A stretch of 11,049 nt of DNA from Gallionellaceae bacterium (GTDB taxonomy: Bacteria; Pseudomonadota; Gammaproteobacteria; Burkholderiales; Gallionellaceae), in the NCBI GenBank assembly GCA_030690855.1, contig JAUYFR010000253.1, forward strand, positions 1 to 11,049, in the 5' to 3' direction. A model generated the notes under the pieces. It was not told where the DNA came from. It made no database searches and saw only the letters and a list, made by a program, of their open reading frames with translations. A program made the position numbers and the translations under genes. Positions 8,401 to 11,049 of this stretch are shown here, piece after piece (within the stretch, counting starts at the first letter, position 1; each line of letters begins with the position of its first letter).

Positions 8401-9271
8401 AAAAACGTCGCGCGCGCTGCTTGATATTGAAGATGACACCATCATTCCGATCATTCGCGATCCGCACAAAGCGAATGAAGATTCCGAAGCGGTATTTTAT
8501 TTCCCCGGCTGCGGTTCGGAGCGCTTATTCGGCCAAGTGGGTTTAGCCACTCAAGCCATGCTTTACGAAACCGGCGCAGTGACCGTGCTGCCGCCCGGCT
8601 ACATCTGCTGCGGCTATCCCCAGTCCGCCACCGGCAATGAAGATAAAGGCAATCAGATCACCACCGATAATCGCGTGCTATTCCACCGTGTTGCCAACAC
8701 GCTGAACTACCTCGACATAAAAACCGTGATCGTATCGTGTGGCACGTGCATGGACCAATTGCTGAAATATCAGTTCGACAAGATTTTCCCAGGTTGCCGC
8801 TTACTCGACATCCACGAATATCTGCTCGAAAAAGGGGTGAGACTGGAAGGCACGACGGGCGTGCGCTACATGTATCACGAGCCTTGCCACACCCCGATGA
8901 AAACCTATCAGTCGCTACAGGTGGTGAACACGCTGATGAATAGCGAAGTTAAACTCAACGACCGCTGCTGCGGTGAGTCTGGCACGTGGGCATTAAGCAA
9001 CCCCGCCATTGCCACCCAAGTGCGCTTCCGCAAAGAAGAGGAAATGCGCAAAGGCGCGAATAACTTACGTGCGGATGGTTTCACTGGAAAAGTAAAAGTG
9101 CTTACCTCGTGCCCTGCCTGCCAGCAAGGTTTGTCACGCTACGATGAAGATGCGGACACCAAGACAGACTACATCGTGGTGGAAATGGCAAAACATCTGC
9201 TCGGCGAAAACTGGCTTGCGGACTATGTCAACAAAGCGAACAATGGCGGCATCGAACGCGTATTACTGTAA
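5420..9271 (+). CDS. DUF3683 / FAD-linked oxidase / 4Fe-4S / CCG-domain fusion oxidoreductase (D-2-hydroxyacid dehydrogenase-like)
   Basis: This 1,283-residue protein is probably a membrane-associated flavin/iron-sulfur dehydrogenase that oxidises a D-2-hydroxyacid (D-lactate-like) and passes electrons through Fe-S centres, perhaps to quinone. The substrate is inferred only. The N-terminus (MNARLREIPYNYTSFSDREI onward, to about 130) looks like DUF3683. An FAD-binding-4 domain follows, with PRGGGTGYTGG at 191-201. The FAD-oxidase C-terminal domain has HMHAGDGNVH (694-703) and GEHGIG (739-744). Two 4Fe-4S motifs follow: C816/C819/C822/C826 and C878/C881/C884/C888. Two CCG (heterodisulfide-reductase-like) modules end the protein: C1031, C1063-C1064, C1107/C1110, then C1156, C1183-C1184, C1231/C1234. 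In one chain this combines parts that GlcD/GlcE/GlcF or LldE-type systems keep separate. All key cysteines are present. Residues 619-634 are encoded by a REP-like insertion. No strong Shine-Dalgarno is seen before 5420. Confidence 0.92.
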   Translation: MNARLREIPYNYTSFSDREITIRILGNEAWTIIETLRGERRTGRSARMLYEVLGDIWVINRNPYLQDDLLANNSRRAALIGALRHRLNAIEERRQNNEPVKRLLELAHAAVNEFEAEFEDIQQLRHRAMRELSRHTRRDNIQFDGLARVSHVTDATDWRVEYPFVVLHPDTEEEVAPLVRACIELGLTMIPRGGGTGYTGGAVPLDKRAAVINTEKLDALSAVETLTLPGLSQPYATIHCGAGVVTRRVMEAAEANGLVFAVDPTSADASCIGGNVSMNAGGKKAVLWGTALDNLASWKMVTPDGLWMTVERLDHNLGKIHDASEARFRIVRFAADGKTPQGEAEILTIPGGKFRKTGLGKDVTDKFLSGLPGIQKEGCDGIITSARFILHREFKFTRTVCLEFFGQVREAVPAIVEITELFKKRDATAPLPFLAGLEHLDERYLKAVGYATKSKRGTRPKMVLIADVVSDDENAAAQTASEIVRLANLRQGEGFIAVSAEARKKFWLDRARTAAIAKHTNAFKINEDVVIPLPRMGDYCDGIERINIELSLGNKIKLLDALDEFFAGELPLFYQDDAQLGSAELLGNRPQQARELLGEVRTRWTSLLHDLDKPAELNVGSASAEQVGLKPDPQIASLTVFHQLQNHSIRASWKHEIREPLRQLFTGGTYQPVLERCNELHQTVLKSRVFVALHMHAGDGNVHTNIPVNSDNYSMLQQAYAAVDRIMQLAKDLGGVISGEHGIGITKFDFLEAAEKNEFAAYKNNVDSEHRFNRGKLLVGSNLERAYTPSFNLMELESLILEKSELGNISDSIKDCLRCGKCKPVCTTHVPRANLLYSPRNKILATSLLIEAFLYEEQTRRGISIAHFDEFNDVADHCTVCHRCKNPCPVNIDFGDVTVAMRNFLRTQGKKKFSPVSAASMLYLNASNPATIKLMRKVMIEWSYKAQRIGYQISKFFGLFRKQVAHPPATVGGAPLKAQVIHFFNKPMPGGLPKKTSRALLDIEDDTIIPIIRDPHKANEDSEAVFYFPGCGSERLFGQVGLATQAMLYETGAVTVLPPGYICCGYPQSATGNEDKGNQITTDNRVLFHRVANTLNYLDIKTVIVSCGTCMDQLLKYQFDKIFPGCRLLDIHEYLLEKGVRLEGTTGVRYMYHEPCHTPMKTYQSLQVVNTLMNSEVKLNDRCCGESGTWALSNPAIATQVRFRKEEEMRKGANNLRADGFTGKVKVLTSCPACQQGLSRYDEDADTKTDYIVVEMAKHLLGENWLADYVNKANNGGIERVLL
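7274..7319. repeat. REP-like 46-bp unit inserted in frame inside a coding sequence
   Basis: Two perfect palindromes lie within the oxidoreductase gene: GTTCGGCT/TC/AGCCGAAC (7278-7295) and GTCGGGTT/AA/AACCCGAC (7298-7315). The borders are GTAGGT and ACCCAC. Length, hairpin spacing and loop sequences (TC, then AA) match the intergenic unit at 1194-1239, with 35 of 46 positions identical. It is read as VGSASAEQVGLKPDPQ (residues 619-634), without stops or frameshift, and sits in a probable linker between LHDLDKPAEL and the conserved-looking VFHQLQNHSIRASWKHEIR stretch. Confidence 0.88.
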
Positions 9272-9279
9272 TCGCCCTT

Positions 9280-10902
9280 ATGCTTGATTTGCCGCTAGAA
9301 CCCACTGACGACCTCGCCAAACCTGCCTTTACAGATCAGGCAAGTTGCGAGGCATGGTTACAGCAACTACAGCTCACCAATCTTCACCGCGCGCACGGTG
9401 TGTTGCGTACTGAGCTAGACGAGCTCAATCGTTTCCCCATGACCGGCACAGATCGCTTACGTACTTTGGAAGCCTTGCGCGAAACGGTGGTGGTGATTCA
9501 AGGCGATTACGTAAAAAAAATCATCGCAAAAAAACTGCCGTTTAGCGACGATGAATTGACTATCCTCGTGGCAATCGTGGAATTGTGGCAGTCGCTCGTC
9601 ACGGGTTATCAGCGTTGCCTACAATCGTATATTGCCGGCGACAATCGTCTTGCAGAATATGCCCCATTACTCACACATCGTTGCCTTCGCTACACCAGCC
9701 TGCAAATTTTTGAACACTTGCGGAGTTGCTACGAATTCCACGGCGGGCTTTGGCATCAATTGCATTCACTCTTTGCTTATGCCGAAGAGCAGGGCTTTCA
9801 TCTGCTACCCATTGTCGATGAGTTACATGCCGCCACACACCCGACCTCATGCCAATCGGTGTATATAAAAACGTTGCTGAACTGCCAAGCTCGCCCAGCA
9901 GAATTATCACGCGGGCAACTGCAACTATTAGATAAATGGCTTACACAATGGAGCGATGTTGTCACCCTTGATCGCCGATATAACGTGAGCAAAGATGAAG
10001 CTCCGCCATTAGCGGTTGATCTTAGCGGCACGCAAGGCGCGCAATCGATTATGGTTAGCACTCCCTCTGACAGCATGCGCTATCTAGCGATGATGCCGCT
10101 GAGCAAATTGCTCCGCGTAAAAACCATTCTGTTGCAACAAGGTCAATCGCCACAGCAGCTCGAACTCGGAAAAGAATGTAGCAGCTTGGATTGCTTGAGT
10201 TTTCTCAATAAGCTACATCACTACTTCTGCGAGGCCAGTGGGGAACGCCAAATTGAACGCCACCCGGTAGCCCAGACTTCTGCGCTATGTTTCAGCATTG
10301 AAGGCATCTATGCTCACATTGCACAAAAGCCATTCAAACAAGCGAAGAAAGGTGCCGATTCGGATAGTTTAGCTCGCAAACAAATTGCTACCTTTGGTCG
10401 TGTGCTGTCAGACACTAATCGTCATGTCGTTACCCAGTTTGGAGTTGAGCTAGAAACTTGGCAAATCGAAAATGAGAGTATTTTAGGTGCCAGAGTTTTA
10501 CGCGAGGATAAAGAGGGCGAGCGAATTGGCGTGCACCAAATCGTCGCCGTCAAACCGAGTGATGCCAATGCCTTCATGCTAGGAAAAGTTACTTGGTTAA
10601 CCGTTACGCATGAAGGTCAACTCCGTATGGGCATCCAGTATTTGCCCGGCGTGGCACAAGCGCTTTCCATTAAAGGCAAAGGTATTAATACGGCACTTTC
10701 AGAAAAATCTAATGCTGCCCTGTTGCTCCCGGAAATGCCCTCACTCAACATTCCCGCCAGCCTGATTGTGCCGCGAGATTTTTTCAGTGCCAATAAACTC
10801 GCGGAGATCACTTATCTAGAAGGCAATATTCAAACGATCGAAATGGGTTTTAGCGTAGATCAGGGTGCGGACTTCGAGCGCATTAGTTTTGCCTCAATCT
10901 AA
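9280..10902 (+). CDS. Uncharacterised protein with a possible C-terminal PilZ-like domain
   Basis: I do not recognise the full 540-residue protein. It has no signal peptide or membrane segment and is probably cytoplasmic. Residues 1 to about 340 look mainly alpha-helical and leucine-rich. The region around 390-465 reads as a small beta-barrel pattern: WQIENESILGARV, a turn, then VKPSDANAFMLGKVTWLTV and LRMGIQYLPG. N398-E399-S400-I401-L402-G403 fits the (D/N)xSxxG motif of PilZ domains, which bind cyclic di-GMP. The partner RxxxR motif is not obvious, so ligand binding is doubtful. The ATG lies 8 bp after the oxidoreductase stop, with no Shine-Dalgarno visible, which points to co-transcription and translational coupling. 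Runs of 8 A (9513-9520) and 7 A (9528-9534) lie near the 5' end. The gene converges on the kinase gene, with 25 bp between their stop codons. Confidence 0.8.
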   Translation: MLDLPLEPTDDLAKPAFTDQASCEAWLQQLQLTNLHRAHGVLRTELDELNRFPMTGTDRLRTLEALRETVVVIQGDYVKKIIAKKLPFSDDELTILVAIVELWQSLVTGYQRCLQSYIAGDNRLAEYAPLLTHRCLRYTSLQIFEHLRSCYEFHGGLWHQLHSLFAYAEEQGFHLLPIVDELHAATHPTSCQSVYIKTLLNCQARPAELSRGQLQLLDKWLTQWSDVVTLDRRYNVSKDEAPPLAVDLSGTQGAQSIMVSTPSDSMRYLAMMPLSKLLRVKTILLQQGQSPQQLELGKECSSLDCLSFLNKLHHYFCEASGERQIERHPVAQTSALCFSIEGIYAHIAQKPFKQAKKGADSDSLARKQIATFGRVLSDTNRHVVTQFGVELETWQIENESILGARVLREDKEGERIGVHQIVAVKPSDANAFMLGKVTWLTVTHEGQLRMGIQYLPGVAQALSIKGKGINTALSEKSNAALLLPEMPSLNIPASLIVPRDFFSANKLAEITYLEGNIQTIEMGFSVDQGADFERISFASI

Positions 10903-10927
10903 AGCGCCCTCAAGAACGATGCGCGCA

Positions 10928-11049
10928 CTAGCTGTCAACATCAGCTAAGTGTCGTTTCGCAGGAAAGGCCATACTAAAGAGGCTTCCCTCGCCTTGCTTG
11001 CTCTCGATGTTCAAAGTTCCTTGATGACGGCTCACGATATGTTTAACAA
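10928..11049 (-). CDS. C-terminal end of a sensor histidine kinase, PhoR-like (partial)
   Basis: Reading leftward from the window edge gives VKHIVSRHQGTLNIESKQGEGSLFSMAFP, then a short tail ending DVDS and TAG at 10928-10930. This is the end of the HATPase_c catalytic domain: the (V/I)KH-RHxG-L-I-S helix/strand followed by the GxGSxF box and the closing F-P strand. The VKHxxxRHxGxL wording is typical of PhoR, the phosphate-responsive sensor kinase that phosphorylates PhoB, but other kinases share it. The N-terminal sensor, DHp domain and phosphorylated His lie outside the window. It ends in TAG, whereas the other complete genes here end in TAA. Confidence 0.85.
   Translation of the reverse strand, partial: VKHIVSRHQGTLNIESKQGEGSLFSMAFPAKRHLADVDS

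Noticed and set aside
9513..9534. A8 and A7 runs near the start of the 540-residue gene, as possible programmed frameshift sites.
   Set aside because: They encode plain Lys-rich sequence (VKKIIAKKL), the frame stays open to position 10902, and no stimulatory structure or alternative-frame product is evident.
10903..10927. A terminator between the convergent 540-residue gene and the kinase gene.
   Set aside because: The 25-bp gap shows no convincing stem followed by a T-tract on either strand.

Overview
The window looks like a chromosomal segment of a betaproteobacterium, possibly Nitrosomonadales-like. The evidence is the style of the chorismate synthase, a 1,283-residue DUF3683/FAD/Fe-S/CCG oxidoreductase of a type I know mainly from Betaproteobacteria, and moderate GC with mostly TAA stops. 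The exact genus cannot be read from the sequence. Coding density is high, and no stretch over 300 bases lacks a gene. I see no transposase, integrase, CRISPR array, tRNA or rRNA, and no defence or secondary-metabolism cluster.

Layout. Positions 1-20 hold the first codons of a leftward gene that reads MFIDTH, probably a TatD-type hydrolase. aroC (86-1177, +) follows. It converges on a leftward membrane glycosyltransferase of the PMT/ArnT type (1292-2932, -), and the gap between them carries REP-like palindromes. Next comes rpmE for ribosomal protein L31 (3046-3267, -) with its own terminator. Divergent from rpmE is an LTA-synthase/sulfatase-superfamily membrane enzyme (3389-5329, +) whose frame is cut by one in-frame TAG. 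The large oxidoreductase (5420-9271, +) and an uncharacterised 540-residue protein with a possible PilZ-like C-terminal domain (9280-10902, +) are 8 bp apart and probably co-transcribed. The right edge holds the C-terminus of a leftward, PhoR-like histidine kinase (10928-11049, -).

How the genes relate. Most are independent housekeeping or envelope functions: aromatic biosynthesis, translation, envelope sugar or phosphoglycerol transfer, respiratory oxidation of a 2-hydroxyacid, and signalling. The only convincing operon is the oxidoreductase with the 540-residue protein.

The most interesting signal is a family of short palindromic elements. A 46-bp unit of two 18-bp hairpins lies between aroC and the glycosyltransferase. 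A second 46-bp unit of the same design lies inside the oxidoreductase reading frame, where it is translated as about 16 extra residues. Of the 11 differences between the two copies, 8 form four compensatory base-pair changes in the stems. The second point worth checking is the single amber codon that removes the metal-binding end of the sulfatase-like enzyme. I did not find a clearly new multi-gene system.
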